DNA of 40,643 bases from Calothrix sp. HK-06. GTDB lineage: Bacteria > Cyanobacteriota > Cyanobacteriia > Cyanobacteriales > Nostocaceae. The stretch covers positions 1 to 40,643 of the forward strand of contig NZ_MRCD01000081.1 of the NCBI RefSeq assembly GCF_001904745.1, written 5' to 3'. The position numbers and the translations under genes are program-made. This document shows, piece by piece, positions 30,835-40,054 of this stretch. The notes under the pieces were generated by a model. The model was not told the DNA's origin, did no database searches, and saw only the letters and a list, made by a program, of their open reading frames with translations. Within the stretch, counting starts at the first letter, position 1. Each line of letters starts with the position of its first letter.

Positions 30835-33321
30835 TTAGTTCCGACTTAATCCTTGACAATCAATCTCATCATTCCATAAACTACGGCTATTATGCCCAAT
30901 ATTCGCCACCAGTTCAATATTACTCTGCTTGTTAAGAACCCAAGACTGAGCTTCAACAATTGGTAATTGCTCATTAGATGTCTCTAACTCGTTATTTTCT
31001 CTTTTACTGGCGCCACTATTATTTGCAGTCGCTCGAAAATCCTGCAAAACCACTTGACCAAGCCGCGTTGTTTTAGGGTTTTCTGGTAGTCCTCCCCTTC
31101 CTGTAACTACAAAGCGAGCATCTCCTTGGGCTGGACAACCTGCTGTAATTTGGTTTGAGGCATCGGTAAGGGTAAAGGACAATTGAGTTAATCCTCTAGT
31201 TGGGTCAATACCTTTATTTATTTGCACATTTCCTTGTAGTTCAGAAGTTTTCCCCGTAGCGGTAATATCGCTTTGGTCAGTTTGTTGTCGTCGAAACTGG
31301 GCACCAAAAAGACCTTGGGTACTAATATTAATGTTACCCCCACGTCCGTCAATTGAATTAGCGCTGATGTCGCTATTTTCAAAAGCAGCTAATACACCAG
31401 TATCGATAGTGATATTGCCACCAATGGTGTTGTTACCTGTTGCATTGGTGGTAATGCTGCTATTACGCTGCATTATAATAACATTCGAGTTGAGGGTTAT
31501 ATTACCACGTCCGCCTACTGTTGCGGCTGTTAATTTGCCTTGTGAATCAAGCAAAATTTCTCTGGCGGTAATATCAATATTGCCTGCATCGCCCGAAACT
31601 CGACTTTCCGCATTTACACTGCTGGAATCTCGGACAATTAATTTATCGGCATTGATGCTGATATTTCCTCCTCTTCCCTTGCCGAAAGTTCCACTACTGA
31701 CCGCAGATATGTTACTTTGGGTGACTTCCACACTTCCTGCATTGATTTTTACAGTCCCGCCCTGACCTGCACCAAAAGTACTTGCTGTTATTTGACCGCC
31801 GTTTTGCAGTAACAAACGAGGTGTTGTTACTTCCAAATCTCCAGCTTGACCCGCTCCTATGCTACTTGTTATTATGCCTGTGCTAATTCGAGCATTACCT
31901 GTACCTCCCAGAAAAACAGTCTTACCTCCAGTAAATTCCACAGATTCAGAGGCGTTGAGTATAATATTTCCGCTTTTTCCTGTCGATAGCGTTGTAGTGT
32001 TAGCCTGAGCATTATCTTGTAATAACAACTTGGAGGTATTAATCGTCAAGTTGCCGCCATTTCCTCCTGTTGCTCTTACACCAACACCAGTTGTTAAAAT
32101 TGAGGATTTTAGTTCTACTACACCGGAGGCATTTATTGTTATATTTCCTGAATTACCTAGTCCTTGGGTACTTGTAATCACTAGAGCGTTATTGCGAGCA
32201 ATAAATTTGCCTGTGTTAATCGTCAAATTTCCCCCATTACCATTACCACCAATAGAAACCCCAGTATACAAAGTCGTGGTACGCACGTTTGGTGTATTGA
32301 TTTGTGGGGTCACTAACACCTGCAAGGTTTGAGTAACGTCGCCAGTACCTATAAGTTCTACTGATTCAGTGGCATTTACGTTAAAGTTTCCCCCTTTAAC
32401 AGAACCTTGGGTAATTGACCCAACTCGCGCTTGCTCACTCAAAAGCAGATTCCGAGCGTTAATTTGGATTTCGCCTCCCCCTGTTCCACTGACATTGACA
32501 TCCGCCCCGCCTCTAACTTGAATATTGCCAAAGTTTGGTACGTTGACATAATCTAAATTAAAACCTAGTCGGCCAGGGGTAATATTTACCTCACCTTGCA
32601 TAACGCTACCAAGTTCGATACGTCCTCCTGGTGTGGTTGATACAGGGATGCCTTCAACAATCACAAAGGGACCACTGCTTGCGGATATCCTGCCGCTAGA
32701 TATATTGACATCTCCACCCACAAGTGCAAAAGTTCGTTGGGTTGGAACTGCAAGGTTTGAGCCATTGACAGTAATTGCTCCCGGATTTGGAGTGTTAAAT
32801 TGTAATCCTATTGGTACACTAATGGTAAGTAGAGATGTTTGATTTCCTGCGGCTAAAAACTGAGTGCCGTCAGCAAATTTTAAACCACTAGCGGTACTGC
32901 CAATAAAAGAACCGCCAATATTTAATTGAGCATTGCGTCCAAACACAATTCCGTTGGGATTGAGCAAAAATAAGTTAGCATTGCCGTTAGCTTGGATTAA
33001 ACCATCAATATTAGAGACTTTACCCCCCGTAACGCGGCTAAAAATATTTTGAACATTGGGTGTGTTATCAAAGAAAACCTTGCTGGATGTGGGGACAGAA
33101 AATTCCCTAAAGCTATGGAATAGGTTGCTACCAGCTTGCGTTCCTCCGGTAATATTGAAGGTATTGTCGTTTAGTGTAACACTCGAATTGTTTGGTAGAG
33201 TGCCATCTGGGCTAATTTGGGCATAAGCGCAGTTTGCCCACAAAAAGAATGCACAATAAAAAGTAACATTTAAGAACCAGCGGGTTCCGGTACTCTCCAA
33301 ACCAGACATTACACCCTCCAA
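30835..33321 (-). CDS. Filamentous-haemagglutinin-type TPS exoprotein (paralogue B)
   Basis: An 828-residue TpsA-type exoprotein. The signal peptide ends at ANCAYA before QISPDGTLPNNSS; the start could be M1 or M5 (33309). The TPS secretion domain contains TGGTQAGSNLFHSF and NPNGIVFG. A parallel beta-helix body follows with repeated GGNLTINT/GNITINA-like units (about 200-690). The C-terminal module is CPAQGDARFVVTGRGGLPEN, then EAQSWVLN. It is very similar along its whole length to the next gene upstream (33539-36250), differing mainly by one or two repeat units, so it is a tandem duplicate. It is likely a surface or secreted adhesin. The TpsB pore that would export it is not in the window. 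Confidence 0.93.
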   Translation of the reverse strand: MEGVMSGLESTGTRWFLNVTFYCAFFLWANCAYAQISPDGTLPNNSSVTLNDNTFNITGGTQAGSNLFHSFREFSVPTSSKVFFDNTPNVQNIFSRVTGGKVSNIDGLIQANGNANLFLLNPNGIVFGRNAQLNIGGSFIGSTASGLKFADGTQFLAAGNQTSLLTISVPIGLQFNTPNPGAITVNGSNLAVPTQRTFALVGGDVNISSGRISASSGPFVIVEGIPVSTTPGGRIELGSVMQGEVNITPGRLGFNLDYVNVPNFGNIQVRGGADVNVSGTGGGEIQINARNLLLSEQARVGSITQGSVKGGNFNVNATESVELIGTGDVTQTLQVLVTPQINTPNVRTTTLYTGVSIGGNGNGGNLTINTGKFIARNNALVITSTQGLGNSGNITINASGVVELKSSILTTGVGVRATGGNGGNLTINTSKLLLQDNAQANTTTLSTGKSGNIILNASESVEFTGGKTVFLGGTGNARISTGIITSSIGAGQAGDLEVTTPRLLLQNGGQITASTFGAGQGGTVKINAGSVEVTQSNISAVSSGTFGKGRGGNISINADKLIVRDSSSVNAESRVSGDAGNIDITAREILLDSQGKLTAATVGGRGNITLNSNVIIMQRNSSITTNATGNNTIGGNITIDTGVLAAFENSDISANSIDGRGGNINISTQGLFGAQFRRQQTDQSDITATGKTSELQGNVQINKGIDPTRGLTQLSFTLTDASNQITAGCPAQGDARFVVTGRGGLPENPKTTRLGQVVLQDFRATANNSGASKRENNELETSNEQLPIVEAQSWVLNKQSNIELVANIGHNSRSLWNDEIDCQGLSRN

Positions 33322-33538
33322 ACACTACGCTTACAATCTTACTCTGAACAAACGTATCTAAATTTTAGGCATCTTGTTTAGTAAGGGTTTCAAATTTTAG
33401 CAACAAAACTAAATAATCGACTAAATCTTTGTCTAGTAAGCATTCCACACATAAGATGCGTTTGCCCTACACAAGCATGGTAATTTGTTTAAATGCATAA
33501 TTCTGTGGGGGTTAAAGGAAGAATTTTATAAAGAAAGA

Positions 33539-36250
33539 TTAAGATTTCAACCCAGTACAATCAATCTGATTATTCCAGGAACTGCGGCTACTATGTATAT
33601 TCGCAACCAGTTCAACATTGCCCTGCTTGTTAAGAATCCAAGATTGAGCTTCAACAATTGGTAATTGCTCATTCTTAATCCCGAATTCGTTATTTTCCCT
33701 CTTACTCGTTACACTGTCATTAGCAGTAGCTCGAAAATCGTTCAAAACTACTTGACCGAGCCGTGTTGCTTTTGGGTTTTCTGGTAACCCTCCCCATCCT
33801 GTTATTATAAAGCGAGCATCTGTTTGAGCTGGACAGCCTGCTCTAATTTGGTTTGAGTAATCGGTAAGGGTAAAGGGCAATTGAGTTAACCCTCTAGTTG
33901 GGTCAAGACCTTTATTTATTTGCACATTTCCTTGTAATTCAGAAGTTTTCCCTGTAGCAGTGATGTTGCTGGTTAAGTTTGTTTGTTGTTGTGGTCGAAC
34001 TTGGAGACCAAAAAGACCTTGGGTACTGATATTGATATTACCCCCACGCCCGTCAGCAGAATTAGCGCTAATACTGCTATTCTCAAAACCAGCTAATACG
34101 TCAGTATTAATAGTGATATTGCCGCCGATGACGTTGTTAGCTGTCGCATTCGTGGTGATGCTGCTGCCACGTCGCATGATAATACTATTCGAGTTGAGGG
34201 TTATATTACCACGTTCGCCTACTGTTGCGGCTGTTAATGTGCCGTCTCGATCTAGCAAAATTTGAGGAGCGGTAATTTCAATGTTGCCCGCATTGCCATT
34301 TATTAGACTTTCCGCATTTACCCTGCCTCTATCTCGGACAATTAATTTATCAGCACTGATGCTAATATCACCTCCAGTTCCCCTGCCAAAAATTCCCCGA
34401 TTGCTGGCAGATATGGTACTTTGGCTTATACCACCATCGGGTGAGGCGCCCGTAACTTCTACGCTTTTTGCATCAATTTTCACAGTCCCGCCCTGACCTG
34501 CACCAAAAGTACTTACAGTCATTTGGGCGCCCTGTTGCACTAACAAACGAGGAGTTGTGACGCGCAACTCTCCAGCTTGAGCCACTGTTGTGCTAATTGT
34601 TGATATGTTTGTGTTAGTACCAATATAACTTATTCCAGGGAAAAAAGCAGTTTGACCTCCAGTTAATTCCACAGATTCAGAGGCGTTAAGTGTAATATTT
34701 CCGCCTTGACCATTGCCATTCGTCGTCCCCGCGAATATTCCTGCCCGGTCTCGCATAACTAAAGTTCGCGTATTCAGCGTTAAATTGCCTGCGTCTCCAT
34801 CACCAACGCTAGATGTAGATAAATTTGTAGAAGCTGCCAAAAATGGATTGATGATAATAGGTACAGAGCGAATTAACTCCACAGAGTCAGCATTGACAAT
34901 TAAATCCCCGCCTTTTCCTGTTGATAGCGTTGTAGTGTTAGCCTGACCATTATCTTGTAATAAAAATCTAGAGGTATTAATCGTCAAGTTGCCACCATTT
35001 CCTTTTCCTCCTGCACCAACACCAGTTGTTAAAACCGAGGATGTTAATTCTACTCCACCAGAGGCATTTATTGTCAGATTTCCCGAATTACCTAGTCCTC
35101 GGTTGCCTAAAATTACCCCAGTGTTATTACGAGCAATCAATCTGCCTGTGTTAATTGTCAAATTTCCAGCATTACCGGCACCAAAAGTCCCGTTATACAG
35201 ACGCGTAAAGCGCGTATCTAATAAATTGTCTGAAGTCGTCAAAGACTGCAAGGTTTGAGTAAAGTCGCCAGTGCCTACAAGTTCTACTGATTCAGTCGCA
35301 TTTATGTTGATGTCTCCCCCTGGTTGAGAACCTTGAGTAATTGAGCCAACGCCCGCTTGCTCACTCATAAGCAGATTCCGAGCATTAATTTGGATTTCGC
35401 CTCCCCCTATGCCACTCACATCCACATTTGTCGCGCCTCTAATTTGAATATTTCCTTTATTTGGTACATTGACGTAACTTAAATTAAAACCTAATCGGCT
35501 AGGGGTAAGGCTCACCTCTCCTTGGGTAACGCTACCAAGTTCGATACGTCCTCCTGGTGTAGTTGCCACTGGGGTACCTTGAACAAGCAAAAAGGGACTG
35601 CCGCCTGCGGATATTCTGGCGCCAGAAATATTGACATCTCCACCTACAAGTGCAATAGTTTGGCGAGTTGGAACTGCAAGATTTGAACCATTGACAGTAA
35701 TTGCTCCCGGATTCGCAGTGTTAAATTGTAATCCGATTGGTACGCTGATGGTAAGTAAGGGTGTTTGATTTCCTGCGATTAAAAACTGGGCGCCATCAGC
35801 AAATTTTAAACCACTGGCGGTACTGCCAATAAAAGAACCGCCAATATTTAATCTCGCATTTTGTCCAAACACAATTCCGTTGGGATTGAGCAAAAATAAG
35901 TTAGCATTGCCGTTAGCTTGAATTAAACCATCAATACTAGAGACTTTACCCCCCGTAACGCGGCTAAAAATATTTTGAATATTGGGTGTGTTATCAAAGA
36001 AAACCCTAATGGATGTGGGAACAGAAAACTCCCCAAAGCTGTGAAATAAGTTGCTACCAGCTTGCGTTCCTCCAGTAATATTGAAGGTACTACCATTAAG
36101 TGTGACACTGGAATTATTAGGTAGAGTGCCATCTGGGCTAATTTGGGCATTAGCACAGTTTGCCCATAAAGAGAAAGCACAACAAAAAGTAACATTTAAT
36201 AACAACCAGGGGGTTCCGGTACTCTCCAAACCAGGCATTACACCGTCCAA
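33539..36250 (-). CDS. Filamentous-haemagglutinin-type TPS exoprotein (paralogue A)
   Basis: A 903-residue paralogue of the 30835-33321 protein. Signal peptide to ANCANA before QISPDGTLPNNSS, TPS domain with NPNGIVFG, beta-helix repeats, and the C-terminal GWGGLPEN and EAQSWILN motifs (tryptophan replaces arginine of GRGGLP). The upstream bases also match those of paralogue B (ATTACACC then CCAAACAC and ACGCTTACAAT), so the duplication included the 5' flank. Relative to B it carries about 75 extra residues in the middle (around INPFLAASTNLSTSS), consistent with gain or loss of repeat units. Its start lies 37 bases after the HTH/AAA ATPase stop, suggesting one transcript. Confidence 0.93.
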   Translation of the reverse strand: MDGVMPGLESTGTPWLLLNVTFCCAFSLWANCANAQISPDGTLPNNSSVTLNGSTFNITGGTQAGSNLFHSFGEFSVPTSIRVFFDNTPNIQNIFSRVTGGKVSSIDGLIQANGNANLFLLNPNGIVFGQNARLNIGGSFIGSTASGLKFADGAQFLIAGNQTPLLTISVPIGLQFNTANPGAITVNGSNLAVPTRQTIALVGGDVNISGARISAGGSPFLLVQGTPVATTPGGRIELGSVTQGEVSLTPSRLGFNLSYVNVPNKGNIQIRGATNVDVSGIGGGEIQINARNLLMSEQAGVGSITQGSQPGGDININATESVELVGTGDFTQTLQSLTTSDNLLDTRFTRLYNGTFGAGNAGNLTINTGRLIARNNTGVILGNRGLGNSGNLTINASGGVELTSSVLTTGVGAGGKGNGGNLTINTSRFLLQDNGQANTTTLSTGKGGDLIVNADSVELIRSVPIIINPFLAASTNLSTSSVGDGDAGNLTLNTRTLVMRDRAGIFAGTTNGNGQGGNITLNASESVELTGGQTAFFPGISYIGTNTNISTISTTVAQAGELRVTTPRLLVQQGAQMTVSTFGAGQGGTVKIDAKSVEVTGASPDGGISQSTISASNRGIFGRGTGGDISISADKLIVRDRGRVNAESLINGNAGNIEITAPQILLDRDGTLTAATVGERGNITLNSNSIIMRRGSSITTNATANNVIGGNITINTDVLAGFENSSISANSADGRGGNINISTQGLFGLQVRPQQQTNLTSNITATGKTSELQGNVQINKGLDPTRGLTQLPFTLTDYSNQIRAGCPAQTDARFIITGWGGLPENPKATRLGQVVLNDFRATANDSVTSKRENNEFGIKNEQLPIVEAQSWILNKQGNVELVANIHSSRSSWNNQIDCTGLKS

Positions 36251-36287
36251 ACACCACGCTTACAATAGTATCAGTAGTTTTATATTT

Positions 36288-37679
36288 TTATAAAGGTACA
36301 CAAACTTTCTTTTCCAATTGTTGACAAAAATAAAGTTGATACAGTTGACAACTAGTACAAGCTTGATTTCCATCTAACTGCACTAGTCCCATACTTTCTA
36401 ATTTATAAGCCACAATCGCGTCTAGGTCTATTTTTCCAGGCGCCATTACAATTTGCTGCATAGCTGACAACAATTGCGGTTCAGCTATCAGTAGACTTAA
36501 GAGTTCTCGCAGATGCTGACTATAAATTCCAGTTGGAGTAGCAGCAGTTTTGAGCAATTCCTCTAACGTTATCTTTCTAGAGCGCAAGTAATAAAGTGCT
36601 AAAGTAATAAGATAAGGGTGCCCTCCTAACATTGCTTGTAAGGGTGCAATAAAGTGAATTGGTTTATCGCCCAAGCCGTAGCGCTGTGCCAATTCTTGTA
36701 TTTGTTCTGTGGTAAAATGTGGTAACTCAATTGTTTCTCCAACATTGAAAGGAGATTGATTTACTTTAAATTGAATGTAATTTTCAGTTGAGTGAGCCAA
36801 TACTAACCGAAGTTTTTGCCAAGTTTCAACCTGCTGTGCCATTTCGTGCCAAAATCGCAGCATCGGAAAAAAGTCCTTAACAATATTAGAATGCTCAAAA
36901 ATTTGATTGACTTCGTTAAATATTAAAACAACTGGACTATTGATTTGCTCTAGCAGATGTTCTTCAAAGTACATTTTACAGCTCACCTTGCTGCCAATAT
37001 CATCATCCCAGTAATCGTCAAGCTTGGGTATAAGATGTAATTGCCTGGTAACATTAGAGGCAAACCAACGTAAAAATTTATCAAGCGAAGTAAAGATAGT
37101 ATTGTCAGCTTCTTGAAAATCGATGTAGACGGTTTTGTATTGAGAGGCCTTTGCGTACCCAACAAGTTGGTTAAGCAGCGAGCTTTTTCCCATTCTCTTG
37201 GGGGCTTTGATACGCAGTATACATCCAGGCTGATGAATTTCCGCTAGAGCGAGCCTTTCAACTGGGGGACGATTGATGTAAAAAGGAGAGTTATAAGCTA
37301 AAGGACTACCAGGGTATTTAATCTCAGTTTCTCGTGATGAAATGGGAAAGTTATCATCTGCTATAACTCTGGTATCTATAAACTGCGGTAATTGCGTATT
37401 TTCAACCGTATTAACATAGATCCTTTCATCTAAACTATACTGCTTTAATATTAATTGAAGATTCTTTTTTGTTACTTTTATGCCTGCTTCTTGTGAAAGA
37501 CAATGCCATAAATTAGAGCCTACTTCCTTAAAGTAACTACTATTGTAGCCAGAGTTTTGTGCCATTGCTTCATAGCCTAACCCATGCCATGACTGAGTTA
37601 GTATTAATTGTTCAAGGGCAGTTAGCTGTCGTTTAAGCAAAATTTTTTCTACAACGTCTAAAGCTTGTCCTGCATTCAT
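36288..37679 (-). CDS. HTH-AAA_35 ATPase (VMAP-type N-terminal HTH)
   Basis: The frame opens at 37745, but ATG at 37679 gives the family N-terminus (MNAGQALDVVEKIL) and a 463-residue protein. The first about 90 residues match the HTH found in vWA-MoxR-associated (VMAP) conflict proteins (LTALEQLIL, YEAMAQNSGYNSSYFKEVGSNLW). The AAA-like domain (PF14516 type) has Walker A KRMGKSS (Lys165) and hydrophobic VVLIFNEVNQIFE as a Walker B variant (Asn-Glu in place of Asp-Glu). The C-terminus is a helical winged part ending in Cys-rich CTSCQLYQLYFCQQL. It is followed after 37 bases by exoprotein A. It is a paralogue of the divergent gene at 38523. A role in signalling or conflict is inferred. Confidence 0.85.
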   Translation of the reverse strand: MNAGQALDVVEKILLKRQLTALEQLILTQSWHGLGYEAMAQNSGYNSSYFKEVGSNLWHCLSQEAGIKVTKKNLQLILKQYSLDERIYVNTVENTQLPQFIDTRVIADDNFPISSRETEIKYPGSPLAYNSPFYINRPPVERLALAEIHQPGCILRIKAPKRMGKSSLLNQLVGYAKASQYKTVYIDFQEADNTIFTSLDKFLRWFASNVTRQLHLIPKLDDYWDDDIGSKVSCKMYFEEHLLEQINSPVVLIFNEVNQIFEHSNIVKDFFPMLRFWHEMAQQVETWQKLRLVLAHSTENYIQFKVNQSPFNVGETIELPHFTTEQIQELAQRYGLGDKPIHFIAPLQAMLGGHPYLITLALYYLRSRKITLEELLKTAATPTGIYSQHLRELLSLLIAEPQLLSAMQQIVMAPGKIDLDAIVAYKLESMGLVQLDGNQACTSCQLYQLYFCQQLEKKVCVPL

Positions 37680-38522
37680 AGTAATAATAATAATATGGTT
37701 TACACCTTCAATACATGATTTATACTTAGAATTATTTATATACAAATGTGAAAAGCCAAATTAATCTAGGTATCACTTATGACATTAGCTATTAAGGCAG
37801 TATTGTGAATAAATTAAAGTAGCAGTTGTAATGAAGGAAACACTTAAATTTGAATTATCCCTCCCAGATTAACCGAAACACCTTAAGCAAGTACACTAAC
37901 TAAGACCATACTTACTTAGTATTGTGCAACAAAAGTAACAATACTGATTATTGAAGCACTTTTTATTTAAATAGATATATATAAATCTCATAATATTTAT
38001 TTTAAAAATAAGCTTGTCTGAATCTATACCTACAACTTGCCAAAAAAAAATGTAAATTTCGCTTCTTTATTAATTTATTTATGTAACTTAATGCTGGTTC
38101 ATGTTGCTAAAGTATTAAAAATTCATAGTATGTTGCTCTTGTCAAGTTATAATTTTAATATTTTTATTCTATAAAAGTAATAACTTATTTGCCAGCCCAC
38201 AATGCAGCTCTTTAGTAACTTGAATAAGAATAATAGATTAATTCTAATATAGGCACCATATAAAATCTATATATGATTCATACCTACGGTAGATAACTCT
38301 TCATTTTTATTATGATAAGGCGAGCCTAGAAGAATTTTGTAAATATTAGCGCTATAAAATCTATATATGATTCATACCTACGGTAGATAACTCTTCATCT
38401 TTATTATGGTAGCACGAGCCTAGTAAGAATTTTATAATATTAGCGCTTTACCAATCATATATAATCACTTTGAAATAGAATTATTATGCACAGGCTCAAC
38501 TTCTGCACTAATTTATAAATAG
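37680..38522. other. Long divergent intergenic region (about 840 bases)
   Basis: Very AT-rich, no gene seen on either strand. It separates the starts of two paralogous HTH/AAA genes and contains a 94-base direct tandem repeat at 38259-38446. Both promoters must be here. The unusual length for a cyanobacterial divergent promoter and the tandem repeat suggest regulatory content or a decayed insertion. Confidence 0.6.
38259..38446. repeat. 94-base direct tandem repeat, two copies
   Basis: Copy 1 at 38259-38352 and copy 2 at 38353-38446, both starting TATAAAATCTATATATG and both containing ATTCATACCTACGGTAG, GATAACTCTTCAT and ending near ATTAGCGCT. Differences are concentrated in the second half. 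The copies lie 77 bases upstream of the 38523 start and could be operators or the result of slippage. Confidence 0.85.
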
Positions 38523-39893
38523 ATGCCAAGCGTTGAAGAAACCATTGAAAAATTTCAAGCGTTAATTTTGGAGAAAACTGGGAAGTCGCTCAGTTTTATT
38601 CAAAAAGTCATCCTGCGCGAATCTTTAAATCAAACTCAGACAACTTATACTCAAATCGCGCTGGAAAATAACTACTCCGAAAACTATATTAGGCAATTGG
38701 TTGCTCCGAAGTTATGGCAATTACTTTCAGAAACCCTTGGAGAGAAAGTTAACCGAACCAATTGCCGTGCTGTATTAGAACAGCGTTTTGAAATATTATC
38801 TAGTGTAAATAACTCACAAACGACTCAAATACAATCACTTGAACACGCACAATCAAGAGCAGAATATCCATTAGAGTCTCCTGAAGGAACAGTTCCTTTG
38901 GCTTCTCCTTTTTATATTGAGCGAGGCATAGAGCAAATTTGTTATCAAGAAATTATTCAACCTGGTGCATTTGTTCGCATCAAAGCTTCAAGACAAATGG
39001 GGAAGACTTCTCTAATGACAAGAATCATTAGTCACGCCAGCTTCCACAACTATAATATAGTGCGGTTAAGTTTGTACCGCGCGGAAACCAATATTTTTAG
39101 CTCTACCCAAAATTTCTTACAATGGTTGTGTGCAAATGTCAATCGCCAGTTGGGAATAAAATTAAAGATTTCTAGCTTTTGGGATGAAGATATCGGCGCC
39201 TTGATGAATGCGACTGTTTACTTTCAAGAACATCTGTTGAATCAAATATCAACTCCTATCCTGTTGGCATTAGACGAAGTTAATCAATTATTCGAGTACC
39301 CTAACCTTGCCCGTGATTTTTTAGCACTATTGCGGTCGTGGTATGAGGAAAGTAGAGATATTTCGATATGGCGAAACTTGCGAGTGTTAATTGTGTACTC
39401 GACCAATGCTTATATTAATTTACATACAAATAAAACTCTTTTCAACGTTGGTACTTCATTTGAGTTACCGCCTTTCACAAGATTGCAAGTAGAGGATTTA
39501 ACGCAGCGTCACCAGATCCAACTTACTGAGTTTGAATTTGAACAAGTAATGGAACTAACGGGGGGATTTCCTTATTTAGTGCGGTTACTGCTGTATCATA
39601 GCTCGCAACATCAGCTATCAATAGAAAATTTGAGGCGAGATGCTGCGAGCGATATCGGGATTTTTTACAAGCACTTGCATGAACTGTTATGGCATTTGAA
39701 GCAAAATCCAAACTTAGCTGCTGCTTTTAGTGAAGTTGTACTAGCACAAGCGCCAATTTTTTTAGAACAAGAGGTGGCATTTAAGCTCAAAAGTTTGGGG
39801 CTAATCAGTTTACAGGAAAGTCACGCAACTGTTAGTTGTCTGTTATACAAACAGTATTTTACCTCACATATGGCTTACATGCTAAATACGTAA
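38523..39893 (+). CDS. HTH-AAA_35 ATPase (VMAP-type), paralogue of 36288-37679
   Basis: A 456-residue paralogue of the divergent ATPase, aligned along its whole length. The N-terminal HTH reads SFIQKVILRES, then YTQIALENNYSENYIRQLVAPKLWQLLSE split by short differences. Walker A RQMGKTS includes Lys161. The Walker B-like strand is ILLALDEVNQLFE, with the canonical Asp-Glu, unlike the other copy. The C-terminal winged part ends in VSCLLYKQYF. The acidic residue suggests this copy hydrolyses ATP. AAA proteins with this HTH are linked to cyanobacterial conflict/signalling systems. No obvious effector follows before the window ends. Confidence 0.87.
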   Translation: MPSVEETIEKFQALILEKTGKSLSFIQKVILRESLNQTQTTYTQIALENNYSENYIRQLVAPKLWQLLSETLGEKVNRTNCRAVLEQRFEILSSVNNSQTTQIQSLEHAQSRAEYPLESPEGTVPLASPFYIERGIEQICYQEIIQPGAFVRIKASRQMGKTSLMTRIISHASFHNYNIVRLSLYRAETNIFSSTQNFLQWLCANVNRQLGIKLKISSFWDEDIGALMNATVYFQEHLLNQISTPILLALDEVNQLFEYPNLARDFLALLRSWYEESRDISIWRNLRVLIVYSTNAYINLHTNKTLFNVGTSFELPPFTRLQVEDLTQRHQIQLTEFEFEQVMELTGGFPYLVRLLLYHSSQHQLSIENLRRDAASDIGIFYKHLHELLWHLKQNPNLAAAFSEVVLAQAPIFLEQEVAFKLKSLGLISLQESHATVSCLLYKQYFTSHMAYMLNT

Positions 39894-39951
39894 ATCGACT
39901 CATTTATTGTGGTCAAATAATCGCGCGTTTAATCACAAGCATTCAAATAAA

Positions 39952-39978
39952 AGTCAGAAAAGTCAGAAAAGTCAGAAA
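39952..39978. repeat. AGTCAGAAA tandem repeat, three copies
   Basis: AGTCAGAAA occurs three times in exact tandem. A short low-complexity repeat after the ATPase gene. Confidence 0.85.
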
Positions 39979-39995
39979 ATTAGAATATACAGTAG

Positions 39996-40054
39996 GGTGC
40001 GTTATACCACTAAGATTTTAAAACAAAGCGCAGTGATTTGTGGTGCTACGCACC
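39996..40054. repeat. GGTGCGT inverted-repeat element
   Basis: GGTGCGTTATACCAC (39996-40010) pairs imperfectly with GTGGTGCTACGCACC (40040-40054), loop of 29 bases. TAGGGTGCGTTA-type ends are familiar as dispersed repeats in cyanobacterial intergenic DNA. It may also help terminate the upstream gene. Confidence 0.65.

Noticed and set aside
31331-35258. Several plus-strand open frames of 70-144 codons opposite the exoproteins
   Set aside because: They are proline/leucine-rich antisense shadows of the repeated beta-helix coding sequence and have no ribosome binding sites or family features.
38259-38446. CRISPR-like direct repeats
   Set aside because: Only two copies, 94 bases long, without spacers, and no cas genes.
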